Positions 43,431 to 52,693 of a stretch of 64,000 bases of DNA are shown here, piece after piece; within the stretch, counting starts at the first letter, position 1, and each line of letters starts with the position of its first letter. The notes below the pieces were generated by a model. The model was given only the letters and a program-made list of their open reading frames with translations. It searched no databases and had not been told where the DNA came from. The position numbers and the translations under genes were made by a program. Origin of the DNA: Candidatus Aminicenantota bacterium (GTDB lineage Bacteria > Acidobacteriota > Aminicenantia > UBA2199); the NCBI GenBank assembly GCA_026393835.1, contig JAPKZK010000150.1, forward strand, positions 62,001 through 126,000, in the 5' to 3' direction.

Positions 43431-44150
43431 ATTTTTACTCCTGGTAAGATAGATATTTGAATAATTATTATAACTCATTCGCCAGGGATTTACCAGGATA
43501 TTGTTATTGAAAATAAAAAATCAGTGACTGTCGTGAATATTACAGTGACTGACGAGGAGAGCGGAGTGATAGAGGATAAGAGTGTGGTGATTGAGGATAA
43601 GGGCGCAATGAATATCTTTAATTCCGCAGTGAATATCTTTAACTCAACAATGATTAGCCTTAACTCCGCAATGATTAGCTCGAATTCCGCAATGATTATC
43701 TTTAAGAGTGCAGCGACAAACGTGGATGAAAATGTGATAAACATGGAGAGTATAATGAATGATAAGAAGAGGAGAGTGACTAACGTGGAGCGGATAGTGA
43801 ATGTTATGGAGAAGGAAGTGAATTTCATGAATAATATAATGAATGATGAGAACGGGATGTTTATAGTTAGGAAGCCAACGTGTAATAGCCTGGAGGGCGC
43901 AATGAAAAACATGAAGAGAAATGTGAAAGATATGGAGAATTTGATTACTTTCAAGGAGAATTCGTTAAATGACAGGGATTCGGTTGTGACTCTCATGGAT
44001 TTCATGAGCCGGATGCCCTGACAGAAACCACTTTGCCTGAAAAGAACATGGGGAAGGCAAATTAAAACCTCCCTGTACTTGATTCTTTTCTTATTTCCTG
44101 ATATAGTTTCTTCTATACTGGAAACTTTTTACGAAATTAGGAGGTCTTTC
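43431..44150. other. Divergent region filled by array F
   Basis: Between the divergent XRE and DUF4143 genes. Nearly all of it is array F. A TATAAT-like box (reverse strand, ATTATA at 43467-43472) may serve the XRE gene. Confidence 0.55.
43524..44006. repeat. 21-nt-period array F (23 degenerate units)
   Basis: Twenty-three successive blocks of exactly 21 bases, most opening with GTGA or ATGA, for example ATGAATATCTTTAATTCCGC and ATGATTAGCTCGAATTCCGC. The units differ so much that the period only shows when they are stacked. On the plus strand all are open in one frame from GTG 43524 to the stop at 44021, giving 23 heptads of the pattern V/M-N/I-x-x-x-S-x and a final SRMP; the minus strand is open over the same length, so coding strand is not settled. 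Confidence 0.7.
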
Positions 44151-45362
44151 GTGTATACAAGAAACTTTTACCTGGACAGGATAAAGTCCTTCATCAAGAA
44201 GCCGGTGATAAAAGTGATTACCGGGATGCGCCGCGTCGGGAAAAGTTATTTCCTCAGGCAAATAATCGAATTGCTGCGCCAACAAGGGGTGCCTGGGGAA
44301 AATATTCTTTATATCGACAAAGAACAGTTGGATTTCGATTTTATACGGGACTACCACCACCTCGATAAATACATCCAGGAACAGTTTTCATTAATTACCG
44401 GGGATAAATATCTTTTCGTCGATGAAATCCAGGATATCGAACAATGGGAAAAGACCATTAATTCAATTCTCAACAAAGGGGGCTGCGATATTTATATCAC
44501 CGGGTCCAACGCCCACCTGCTGTCATCGGAACTGGCAACCTTGATTTCAGGCAGGTATATCGAATTCCCCATTTACACGTTGAGTTTCAAGGAATTCCTC
44601 CAATTCAGGGGAGATAAGAAAAAGGAACCTTTGAGTGAGTTTCAAAATTATATCCGTTTCGGCGGGCTGCCGGCGCTTCATCATTTCGATCTTATCGAGG
44701 ACGTCGTGTATCAATATCTAAAATCCGTTTATGATACCATACTTTTAAAAGACATCATCAAACGGAATAATATCCGAAACGTTCATTTACTGGAGGATAT
44801 AAATAAATACCTGTTCGATAATATCGGGAACATTTTTTCCTCTAAACGGGTTTCCGATTACCTGAAATCGCAAATGTTAAATGTGGGTGTGGATACGGTT
44901 CAAAACTATATCGGTTATCTTCTTTCCACCTTTGCCGCCTATAAAGTGCAGCGGTACGATATAAAGGGAAAACGTATACTGGAAATCCATGAAAAATACT
45001 TTGCCGGGGATGTCGGTATTCGTCATGCCCTTTTGTCTTATAAAGAAGCCGAGATAACCGGGGTACTGGAGAACCTTGTTTTTTTAGAATTGAAACGGAG
45101 AAATTATGCGATATATATCGGGCGGCTGGGGGATAGAGAGATCGATTTTATTGCTGAAAAAGAGGGAAAGCGGATTTATATCCAGGTGGCCTATTTGTTG
45201 GCGGCGGCGGAAGTGGTAGAACGAGAGTTCACGCCGCTGCAGCAGGTAAAAGACAATTATCCTAAGTATGTCTTAAGCATGGATACCCTCTGGGGAAACG
45301 ATTATGAAGGGATTAAACGAATGAATCTCATGGATTTCTTATTATCCGACGAATTCGCCTGA
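44151..45362 (+). CDS. AAA_14/DUF4143 ATPase
   Basis: I choose the GTG at 44151 because AGGAGG is six bases upstream; the ATG frame upstream adds an unrelated hydrophobic leader. About 403 residues. Walker A ITGMRRVGKSYFLRQII, Walker B YLFVDEIQDIEQWE, TGSNAHLL sensor. The DUF4143 end has the PD-(D/E)xK-like GDREIDFIAEKEGKRIYIQV, where Gln stands in place of the usual Glu-x-Lys (IQVAY), so the nuclease core may be inactive. A true paralog of 39659, but with the sequence R-R-V-G-K. Confidence 0.85.
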   Translation: MYTRNFYLDRIKSFIKKPVIKVITGMRRVGKSYFLRQIIELLRQQGVPGENILYIDKEQLDFDFIRDYHHLDKYIQEQFSLITGDKYLFVDEIQDIEQWEKTINSILNKGGCDIYITGSNAHLLSSELATLISGRYIEFPIYTLSFKEFLQFRGDKKKEPLSEFQNYIRFGGLPALHHFDLIEDVVYQYLKSVYDTILLKDIIKRNNIRNVHLLEDINKYLFDNIGNIFSSKRVSDYLKSQMLNVGVDTVQNYIGYLLSTFAAYKVQRYDIKGKRILEIHEKYFAGDVGIRHALLSYKEAEITGVLENLVFLELKRRNYAIYIGRLGDREIDFIAEKEGKRIYIQVAYLLAAAEVVEREFTPLQQVKDNYPKYVLSMDTLWGNDYEGIKRMNLMDFLLSDEFA

Positions 45363-45390
45363 CGGTGCTGCCGATCGGCTGAAAGACAGG

Positions 45391-46230
45391 TTACCCCAGA
45401 CGGTAACCATACGAGACCGCCAATTCCTGTGTATGGCTTTTTAATTTCCCTTTTAATTCATCGTTCCATTCGTTATACTGGGGGAAATCGGCGATTTTTT
45501 TCATATTGGCGGGCTCATCCGGCCCGATATAGAGTTCATTCACCTTTGTGTTTTGCATTTTTCCGATGGCATCGCCCGGTATCTCTTTCCCCCCGGTAAA
45601 GCGGAGAAGTTCTTTCACGGCGCCGGCGTCCGCGGATAGGTCTTCCAGTTTAAAAAAAGCGGTCCTTTCCTTCTCTACACTGCGCTTAAAATCTTCGATA
45701 AATTGGTTGGTGGCATTCCACAGCCAGGCCAGCCGTTCTATTTGATCCATTTCAGCCCACTGCTTTTCATCCGCCATTTTAAGCCGACCGGATTCCCAGA
45801 TGGTGTCGTTTTTATGCCACCCTTTACACACGGCGCTGCGAACAAAATCTCCCGGATGCCGGACCACATGCACAAACCTGGACTTCTTAAACAATCGGGC
45901 CAGCGCCGGCGCAAAAAATGTCAGACACTGGTTGGACTCGACGTATATTTTGTCTTTAATAAAATCTTCCAATATCGATTCCATTCGAGCCGCATCGATC
46001 ATTTTGGCGAGAGTTTCTTCTTCCTGCCGGTGATAATAGGCGTAATCGGAGAAGTATTCGAGGGTAGGCCGGGGTTCATGATAGGCCGCAATATTAGGGG
46101 ATAGGTTCAGCAGCCCCGGCAGGAATTTGGATCCGGCCCGGCCGGTAGACAATATAAAAACCGGGGCATAGTTATTATACATCTCGGCGATGGTTTCTTG
46201 ATCGACATGATGAATCATTTTAAATTTCAT
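45391..46230 (-). CDS. PAPS-dependent sulfotransferase family protein
   Basis: 279 residues with GAGGAGG upstream. The 5'-phosphosulfate-binding motif is FILSTGRAGSKFLPGLL and the 3'-phosphate-binding motif RHPGDFVRSAVCKGW. This is the sulfotransferase family (Sulfotransfer_1/3 type), which moves sulfate from PAPS to a sugar or other hydroxyl. No signal peptide or membrane segment, so it should be cytoplasmic. It lies behind the sulfatase-maturing enzyme, and sulfotransferases also occur at the right end of the window, so the cell likely decorates a surface glycan with sulfate; that is inference. Confidence 0.85.
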   Translation of the reverse strand: MKFKMIHHVDQETIAEMYNNYAPVFILSTGRAGSKFLPGLLNLSPNIAAYHEPRPTLEYFSDYAYYHRQEEETLAKMIDAARMESILEDFIKDKIYVESNQCLTFFAPALARLFKKSRFVHVVRHPGDFVRSAVCKGWHKNDTIWESGRLKMADEKQWAEMDQIERLAWLWNATNQFIEDFKRSVEKERTAFFKLEDLSADAGAVKELLRFTGGKEIPGDAIGKMQNTKVNELYIGPDEPANMKKIADFPQYNEWNDELKGKLKSHTQELAVSYGYRLG

Positions 46231-46244
46231 TTCTTACCTCCTCT

Positions 46245-47432
46245 TCACTGTAATGAAAATAGCCACCAGGGCGCCAGGACACCAAGGAACACCAGGAGGT
46301 TTATACACTGGTCCCGGCGGATTTTGTCGGCAATGGCGCGGAACCCCGGGAGGGCGTGTTGATAAAACATTTTCCAGCCGCTGCATAAACGGCTTAATTG
46401 CCCGGGATTGTTTGGGGAATAAAGCCTGTTTTTAAGGCAATCGCCCCAGCAAAATTGCTGATATTCACATTGATTGCACTGATCATGCCATTTGCTTTTT
46501 TGCGCCGCGAAATTGCTTAAAACACGCGAATCCAGGAGATCATGCCAATTGTCTTTTTCGATATTGCCCAGTTTGAGTTGGTCCCGGACATAGAAATCAC
46601 AGGGAAATATGTCGCCGTTATATTCCACAACGAAATATTGCCCGCAAGCGGGTCCCATACTGCAAACGGTAAATTGATTTTGCGCCAGATAAGCCAGTAC
46701 AGCGTCGAATAGGCGAACGGATACGCGGTAGATATCGGATTTTATCCATTGGTCGAAGATTTCACAGAGAAAGTTTCCCCATTCTTCACCGGAGATGGTA
46801 TAGGGAAGTGGCTGGCCTTTGTCATCGAATTCCACACATTCGACGTATTGATGGTAATAAAATCCTTTCTCACATAAGAATTGATAGATTTCCTTGCCTT
46901 TTTTGACATTGGCCTGGGTGACCAGGGTTAAAATATTGAATTCCACATTATGCCTTGCCAGGCAATTGATTGCTTTGATGACATCGTGATAAGAGCCGTT
47001 TCCATTTTTGTATTTTCGATAGCGGTCGTGGATATTGGCCGGGCCATCCAGGCTAACGCCCAGTAAAAAGCGATTCCGGGCAAAGAATTGGGCAAATTTA
47101 GCATCGATGAGTAGGGCATTGGTCTGGAGACCGTTGGCGACTGTAGTACCGGGGGCCGCGTATTCCTGCTGGAATTTTACGGCTTGTTTGAAAAAATCGA
47201 TACCCATTAAGGTGGGCTCGCCGCCCTGCCAGGTAAAAACATACTGGGGTTGTTGGGTTTCCAGGTAAGTGGAAACCATTCGTTTAAGAACTTTTGAAGT
47301 CATGCGTCGAGGGGTGAAGACCTGACGCGGTTGCCGGGGATGGTTTTTTGTGTAGTTTAAATAAAAGCAATAGGTGCAATCCTGGTTACAATCCGCGGAG
47401 GCAGGTTTAATTAAGAGAGAAAAAGGTCTCAT
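46245..47432 (-). CDS. Anaerobic sulfatase-maturating radical SAM enzyme (anSME)
   Basis: The true start is MRPFSLLIKPASADC at 47432. The frame extends 20 codons upstream to 47492, but these read the dispersed hairpin repeat (ARNLFEKRFL) and are not family sequence. The radical SAM CxxxCxxC is CNQDCTYC (Cys15, Cys19, Cys22). The SPASM-type Cys clusters are present (CSMGPACGQYFVVEYNGDIF, then PCDFY and CNQCEYQQFCWGDC). It converts Cys or Ser in sulfatases to formylglycine, matching the two Cys-type sulfatases next door. The C-terminal tail (VFLGVLAPWW) also reads a dispersed phrase. Confidence 0.93.
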   Translation of the reverse strand: MRPFSLLIKPASADCNQDCTYCFYLNYTKNHPRQPRQVFTPRRMTSKVLKRMVSTYLETQQPQYVFTWQGGEPTLMGIDFFKQAVKFQQEYAAPGTTVANGLQTNALLIDAKFAQFFARNRFLLGVSLDGPANIHDRYRKYKNGNGSYHDVIKAINCLARHNVEFNILTLVTQANVKKGKEIYQFLCEKGFYYHQYVECVEFDDKGQPLPYTISGEEWGNFLCEIFDQWIKSDIYRVSVRLFDAVLAYLAQNQFTVCSMGPACGQYFVVEYNGDIFPCDFYVRDQLKLGNIEKDNWHDLLDSRVLSNFAAQKSKWHDQCNQCEYQQFCWGDCLKNRLYSPNNPGQLSRLCSGWKMFYQHALPGFRAIADKIRRDQCINLLVFLGVLAPWWLFSLQ

Positions 47433-47439
47433 CAAAAGC

Positions 47440-47480
47440 TTTGGGAAGTCAAGAAACCTTTTCTCGAAAAGGTTTCTTGC
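47440..47480. repeat. Variant of the dispersed hairpin element
   Basis: AAGAAACCTTTTCTCGAAAA and AGGTTTCTT pair as AAGAAACC/GGTTTCTT around TTTTCTCGAAAA, and AAAGCTTTGGGAAGTC follows. It codes the last residues (KKPFREKVS) of the neighbouring sulfatase. Confidence 0.5.
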
Positions 47481-48963
47481 CGCCGGAGGCATTTGGTTTC
47501 ATTACCTGTTCAAGTTCTTTGATTGCCGCTGCATATTTTGGGTCGGCAATGACATTGACGTTTTCGCCGGGGTCGGTTTGATGGTCGTAGAGTTCTCGTT
47601 CCAGGAGTTGCCCTGTTTTAAATTTCCGCCATTCCACATAGCGGTATTGGTTTGTCCGCATGGCATAGCCCATGAGAAGGGAATCGATTTTATCCAGGTA
47701 TCCCCTGGGATATTGACTGAAAGCAGCTTTTTTCCATTCCAGGTTTGGGTTGTCCAGCAGTGGGACAAAGCCGGTTCCTTCAATAGGTTGAGCGGGTAAA
47801 TCCAGCCCGCATAATTCGCATAGGGTAGGGTAGATATCCACGGATTCTACCAGGGCGTTGGTATGTTTGCCGGCGGTTTTCATGCCGGGGACGCTTACGA
47901 TCAACGGCACCCGGGTATCATCCTCAAAATTGGAATGTTTGCACCAACTGCCGTGGGTTCCCAATTTCCAGCCGTTATCTCCCCAGAACACTACAATGGT
48001 ATTTTCTTTTAAATGAAGCGTTTCCAGTTGGTGCATTAATCGGCCCACCTGGGCGTCTAAAAAGGAAACACAGGCATAATAGCCGTGGATTAAACGCCGG
48101 GCCATATCGTCCGGGACGGGGCGGCCCGGTTCTTTGGGGATTCCCAGGAAAGACCGCAATTCCTGGGAATCTAATAAAGAATAAGAAGGGGCTTTTGCCG
48201 GTGGAAATGGATTGGCGGGTAATTTTATCTTCGCCGGATCGTACAGGTCCCAATATTTTTTGGGAGCGACAAACGGTAAATGGGGTTTTTGATACCCGAC
48301 GCACAGGAAAAAAGGTTTTTCCTTTAGCCCTGCCATTTCTTTGAGGGCATAATCGGTCAATTTACCGTCTTTGTACATATTATCGGGCGCATCGGCCATT
48401 TCGAAAGGGGCGCCGAAAGCCCATTTCAATGTGGGGTTTAATTTTCGATTCTCGTCGACTAACCGGAGCCCCTCGGCGGTAACATATTCCGCCCCCTTTA
48501 TAAAGTACGGGGGTTTACTCCATGCGCCGGGAGAATCGTTGTGGTGATGAAAGATTTTTCCTATGGAAACGGTTTCATAACCGTTTTGTTTGAAATAAGC
48601 GGGTAACGTGATATGGTTGGGGAGTTTGTCCTGGACGGGATTATTTAAATCATAAATCCCGGTGGAATCGGGTCGCAGGCCGGTGAGTAAACTGGCCCTG
48701 GAAGGGGCGCAAAGGGCCTGCTGGCAGTAGGAGCGTTCGAATACCATTCCTTGCGAAGCCAGGCGATCGATGTGGGGAGTGACCATTTGCGTTTCCCCAT
48801 AGCACCCCAACTGGGGTTTTAAATCGTCGGCTATGATGAATAGAACATTATAATTGTTCTTTTTTCGTGTTTTTTCCCTGGGTAAAACATAGAGAGCGGA
48901 GGCCGCCGCCGCGGTTCCGGCCCCACCGATAACCACACGTTTTATAAATTCTCTGCGCTTCAT
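47449..48963 (-). CDS. Tat-exported FGly sulfatase (iduronate-2-sulfatase-like)
   Basis: A twin-arginine signal (MKRREFIKRVVIGGAG) precedes a sulfatase domain. The FGly motif is CAPSR with Cys85 in CQQALCAPSRASLLTGLRPD, the metal sites NVLFIIADDLKPQLGCYG and VVFWGDNGWKLGTHG are present, and the region matches iduronate-2-sulfatase-like family. Cys rather than Ser means maturation by the neighbouring radical SAM enzyme. The C-terminus comes from the hairpin repeat, so the ancestral end may be lost. It is very similar to the sulfatase at 50301-51800. Confidence 0.93.
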   Translation of the reverse strand: MKRREFIKRVVIGGAGTAAAASALYVLPREKTRKKNNYNVLFIIADDLKPQLGCYGETQMVTPHIDRLASQGMVFERSYCQQALCAPSRASLLTGLRPDSTGIYDLNNPVQDKLPNHITLPAYFKQNGYETVSIGKIFHHHNDSPGAWSKPPYFIKGAEYVTAEGLRLVDENRKLNPTLKWAFGAPFEMADAPDNMYKDGKLTDYALKEMAGLKEKPFFLCVGYQKPHLPFVAPKKYWDLYDPAKIKLPANPFPPAKAPSYSLLDSQELRSFLGIPKEPGRPVPDDMARRLIHGYYACVSFLDAQVGRLMHQLETLHLKENTIVVFWGDNGWKLGTHGSWCKHSNFEDDTRVPLIVSVPGMKTAGKHTNALVESVDIYPTLCELCGLDLPAQPIEGTGFVPLLDNPNLEWKKAAFSQYPRGYLDKIDSLLMGYAMRTNQYRYVEWRKFKTGQLLERELYDHQTDPGENVNVIADPKYAAAIKELEQVMKPNASGGKKPFREKVS

Positions 48964-49057
48964 TCCTGTTATGCCTCCCGCTGCCGGAAATAAAACATTT
49001 TATACCCGGCAGCCATACGAATCTTTATTACGCATTAGAGCCTTAGAGCCGGATTGA

Positions 49058-50191
49058 TCAGTTCTTCTCGATTTTTGCCATCCGTTCTTGTAGCTCGGAG
49101 ATGATCTTTTGTTGTTCCTGGTTAATTCTTTGCTGCTCACGGATCAAGTTTTGTTGATCCTGGACTACTTTGGTTAAAACCGCCGTAATATCCATTGGGC
49201 TTAATCCTTTTCTATCGGCTGCGGAGACCAGTTCCGGGACATCTTCGGCAATGAAGCCCACGTGTTTATCTGTTTTATCAACCTTATAATTGTATTTTAC
49301 CGGGGTTAGTTTGAATAGCGCATTTATAGCTTCATCGAGGTTAAGGTTTTCGATGTTTTCCTTTAATGCCCTGCTGGAGGCATTGGTCCATGTTCCACCG
49401 GTAGAGCAATATGCGCCGCTTGACATGTGCAGCGGGTAAGAAGGATTCACACCGATTCCTAAGCTACCATTTATTTTGACTATACTGTTGTCAAACTCAC
49501 CATATATCAGCGGGGAACTGGTGCTGGAGTTTGCGATGTAAAGCTTCTGTAGACCGGTCTCATTAAATCCTGCCTTCCAACCCAGGAAAACGTTCCCATT
49601 GCCTGTGGTGTTATAGTAACCGGCGCCTTTGCCGATAAAGGTGTTTCTGCTTCCGGTGGTATTGCTATATCCGGCTTCAGTTCCAAGAAAGGTATTGTTC
49701 TCTCCGGTGGAATTGGCATCTCCGGCATTATTACCGACAAAGGTGTTATCGCTTCCGGAATAATTGTCCCATCCTGACTCATGGCCAATAAAGACATTAT
49801 TATTCCCGGTATCATTTTTCCCACCGGCATTCTTCCCAATGAAAATGTTGTAATATCCGATTTCGTTCATGAATCCGGCGCCATATCCCAGGCAGATGTT
49901 ATAATACCCGGTGGAATTAAGGTGCCCGGCCTCGTATCCAAGAAAGGTATTCCCGTTCCCGGATGTGGTGTGGGCTCCCGCGTCAGCCCCGATAAAGGTA
50001 TTTTCTACTCCAGTTGTAATTGAGGCTCCGGCAGAATTTCCATAGAACGTATTTGATACGCCTTCCAGGGCAAGAACTCTTCCAGGTGAGCCGGCAATGG
50101 CATTATTCTCGGTTTCTTCGGCCTCAACCCAAAAAGAAACCATTAAAAACATGAAAACAACTGTTACCAAAAAAACTAAATGTTTTTTCAT
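49058..50191 (-). CDS. Secreted protein with head-like repeats and a C-terminal S74 chaperone domain
   Basis: GGAGG precedes the ATG at 50191 (signal peptide MKKHLVFLVTVVFMF...). A run of about nine repeats of NTFIGxxAGxxNxTG type (about 40-235) resembles YadA-like heads, followed by NSSTSSPLIYGEF and a Peptidase_S74-like part (about 285-345: SSRALKENIENL...VGFIAEDVPELV) and a Glu/Gln-rich coiled coil. S74 domains are intramolecular chaperones that trim themselves and stabilise trimers; the SR-A-L-K-E-N segment fits. Between two sulfatases it is probably a trimeric surface fibre. No phage genes are nearby. Confidence 0.8.
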   Translation of the reverse strand: MKKHLVFLVTVVFMFLMVSFWVEAEETENNAIAGSPGRVLALEGVSNTFYGNSAGASITTGVENTFIGADAGAHTTSGNGNTFLGYEAGHLNSTGYYNICLGYGAGFMNEIGYYNIFIGKNAGGKNDTGNNNVFIGHESGWDNYSGSDNTFVGNNAGDANSTGENNTFLGTEAGYSNTTGSRNTFIGKGAGYYNTTGNGNVFLGWKAGFNETGLQKLYIANSSTSSPLIYGEFDNSIVKINGSLGIGVNPSYPLHMSSGAYCSTGGTWTNASSRALKENIENLNLDEAINALFKLTPVKYNYKVDKTDKHVGFIAEDVPELVSAADRKGLSPMDITAVLTKVVQDQQNLIREQQRINQEQQKIISELQERMAKIEKN

Positions 50192-50300
50192 TCTTCCTCC
50201 GATAGTTTTAATTTTCTTTATTGTCATTATATAAACATTACCGCCGGTATTTATTTGCGCTTGAGTAAATGGATAAATGCAAAAACGTTTCAAATTTCAC

Positions 50301-51800
50301 CTACTTATTGGGCAGCGCCCCTTTCCAGCCGCGTTTCATCATCTGTTCAAGCCCTGTTACCGCTCCTGCATAAGACGGGTCATCGACGACATTGACGTTT
50401 TCCCCTGGATCGGTTTCATGATCATATAACTCACGGGCCAGGATTTTCCCTTTTTTCGGATTTTTCCATTCGATATAACGGAAACGGTCGGTTCGTATGG
50501 CGCAGCCCATTATATTTGCGCCGCTCGGATACAGGCTGAAGGCCGCTTTTTTCCATTTAAGAGCGGGTTCCTCCAGGATTGGGGCAAAGCTGATGCCTTC
50601 CAGCGGCTGCCCGGGAAGGTCCAGGTCGCATAATTCGCATAGGGTAGGATAAACATCCACCGATTCCACTAATGCCGTGGTATGTTTTCCTGCGGCTTTC
50701 ATGCCGGGGGCGCTTACGATCAAAGGCACCCGGGTATCGATTTCGAAGTTGGTATGTTTGCCCCAACTGCCATGGTCTCCCAATTTATATCCGTTATCCC
50801 CCCATAGAATAACGATGGTCTTATCTCGCAATTGCAACCTGTCCAATTCCCCCATCAAGCGTCCGACCTGGGCGTCTAAAAAGGAAACGCAGGCATAATA
50901 GCCGTGGATCAAATGCCGGGCTTGCTCATTGGAAATAGGGTTATTTCCTTTGGGCATCCCGTAAAAATCCCGCAGTTCCACATAATTTTTCTTGGTATAT
51001 GGCGACACATCCCGGGGTGGGAATGGATTGGAAGCTAATTTTATTTTCCCCGGATCGTACAGGTCCCAGTATTTTTGGGGTGCGACAAACGGTAAATGTG
51101 GCTTTTGATAGCCGACGCACAGGAAAAAGGATTTCTCCTTTAGTTTTGCCATTTCTTTGATGGCATAGTCTGTCAATTTACCGTCTTTGTAGGCATTATC
51201 CGGGAGGTCGGCCATTTCGAAAGGGGCGCCGAAGTCCAATTTCAGACCGGGATTTAATTTGCGATTCTCACTGACTAACCGGAGTCCCTCTTCGGTGACA
51301 TATTCCGCCCCCTTTATAAAGTACGGGGGTTTACTCCATGCGCCGGAGGAATCGTTGTGGTGATGAAAGATTTTCCCTATGGAAATGGTTTCATAACCGT
51401 TTTGCTTAAAATACCCGGGCAATGAAATATGTTTAGGCAGCTTGTTCTGGACGGGGGTCTTTAAACCATATATCCCGGTGGAATCGGGCCGCAGGCCGGT
51501 GAGTAAACTGGCCCTGGAAGGGGCGCAAAGGGCCTGCTGGCAGTAGGAGCGTTCGAACACCATTCCTTGCGAAGCTAGGCGGTCGATGTGGGGGGTGACC
51601 ATTTGCGTTTCCCCATAACACCCCAACTGCGGTCTTAAATCGTCGGATATGATAAATAGGACATTATAATTGTTCTTTTTACGTGTTTTACACCCGGTTA
51701 AAAGCTGTAAGCCGCTTAATGCCGCTGCCCCACCCACAGTGCCGTACAAAATTTGTTTCATGAAATCCCGGCGATCGATACCGGGGCGCTTTTCTTTCAT
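50301..51800 (-). CDS. Tat-exported lipoprotein FGly sulfatase (paralog)
   Basis: The signal has a twin arginine (GIDRRDFMKQILYG) and a lipobox LLTGC at Cys37, so it is a lipoprotein. The FGly motif is CAPSR with Cys92, within SYCQQALCAPSRASLLTGLR. The metal sites FIISDDLRPQLGCYG and ILWGDNGYKLGDHG match the paralog at 47449. DNA around the FGly motif (48690-48790 and 51500-51600) is almost identical between the two genes, more than in the rest, which suggests recent duplication or gene conversion. A GAGG precedes the ATG. Confidence 0.93.
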   Translation of the reverse strand: MKEKRPGIDRRDFMKQILYGTVGGAAALSGLQLLTGCKTRKKNNYNVLFIISDDLRPQLGCYGETQMVTPHIDRLASQGMVFERSYCQQALCAPSRASLLTGLRPDSTGIYGLKTPVQNKLPKHISLPGYFKQNGYETISIGKIFHHHNDSSGAWSKPPYFIKGAEYVTEEGLRLVSENRKLNPGLKLDFGAPFEMADLPDNAYKDGKLTDYAIKEMAKLKEKSFFLCVGYQKPHLPFVAPQKYWDLYDPGKIKLASNPFPPRDVSPYTKKNYVELRDFYGMPKGNNPISNEQARHLIHGYYACVSFLDAQVGRLMGELDRLQLRDKTIVILWGDNGYKLGDHGSWGKHTNFEIDTRVPLIVSAPGMKAAGKHTTALVESVDVYPTLCELCDLDLPGQPLEGISFAPILEEPALKWKKAAFSLYPSGANIMGCAIRTDRFRYIEWKNPKKGKILARELYDHETDPGENVNVVDDPSYAGAVTGLEQMMKRGWKGALPNK

Positions 51801-51808
51801 GTATTACC

Positions 51809-52666
51809 TCACTTTTCTGAAAGTAAACACTTTCCTTTTTTTATACAATATTTGTTGAAAGCGGGGATGTTTCGTTTGTCGCCGCTGTCCAGTAAATACG
51901 AACGGACAATGGGTTCAAATTGGCCGCATTCCATTTCCAATTGCTGGAAAACAGATTGGTATTGGTTCCAATTTTCCTGGAAATAATCGGAGAATTCGTT
52001 ATTTCTCCAGGTGCATGAATCGCCGATGTGGAAGGTTAGGTGTTCATTTCGGAATTCTTTGAACCGGGCGGCGTAAGTCGCCATGTTGGCCAGGAGGGCC
52101 CTGCCGACCCAGGCGGTGCCGATGCAAATGGTCCCTAATTTGAATTTGGGGTAGAGTTGGCGTTTAATGATAAAGCAATCATAGCCTTTATGAGGTTCGC
52201 CTATTTCCGCGTACATGAAGGGTATTTGCTCGACGGTGATATATTTATCGGTAATTGTTCTGCGATTGATCACAAACGCATCATACCCCTGCCGGATAAA
52301 CATGTCAACAGCCTGATAAAAATATGGCTGTAGGGCAATATCGACATTGGTGTAAATGAGGTATTGGGCTTGACTGGATTCATATAGCCTGTCCAGAATA
52401 TCTTTAATGAGGGGGAGGTTTTTTCTTTGTTTAAAGGTCTTGATATCCGTCACCGAACGGGTGAGGTTTGGAGTCCTCCGAAAGATGTCGGGGAGAGGGA
52501 TACGAGGTTCATCATGAAACTGGATGGCATATAAATTGATGTTGGCGGCGTCCCCGGTAAATTCCCGTGCGCGACGCATGGCTTCGAAAGTAATGGGTTG
52601 GGCAATAAAGAGGTCGCTGGAATTATCGACAATCACCGGGTTAATGATGTGGGCGAAGGAAAACAT
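51809..52666 (-). CDS. Glycosyltransferase-like protein (copy 1)
   Basis: 285 residues. Its strongly kept part is LPLIKDILDRLYESS...YTNVDIALQPYFYQ, then RQGYDAFVINRRTI and FKLGTICIGTAWVG. The YTNVDIAL segment with its acidic residue after a hydrophobic strand resembles the DxD region of GT-A glycosyltransferases, which fits the setting beside sulfotransferases and glycosyltransferases. No signal peptide. I do not recognise a named family. A close paralog is at 53982 and a short piece of a third copy at about 60454. The name is tentative. Confidence 0.5.
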   Translation of the reverse strand: MFSFAHIINPVIVDNSSDLFIAQPITFEAMRRAREFTGDAANINLYAIQFHDEPRIPLPDIFRRTPNLTRSVTDIKTFKQRKNLPLIKDILDRLYESSQAQYLIYTNVDIALQPYFYQAVDMFIRQGYDAFVINRRTITDKYITVEQIPFMYAEIGEPHKGYDCFIIKRQLYPKFKLGTICIGTAWVGRALLANMATYAARFKEFRNEHLTFHIGDSCTWRNNEFSDYFQENWNQYQSVFQQLEMECGQFEPIVRSYLLDSGDKRNIPAFNKYCIKKGKCLLSEK

Positions 52667-52693
52667 CGTCTTTTTTTTAGTTAGAGTTTATGG

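Noticed and set aside
43490..44005. Hydrophobic minus-strand frame across array F
   Set aside because: Opposite frame of the periodic array, no ribosome site; cannot be separated from a by-product of the period.
49058..50191. Prophage tail fibre
   Set aside because: S74 and repeat domains occur in phage fibres, but no other phage gene is near and a signal peptide is present.
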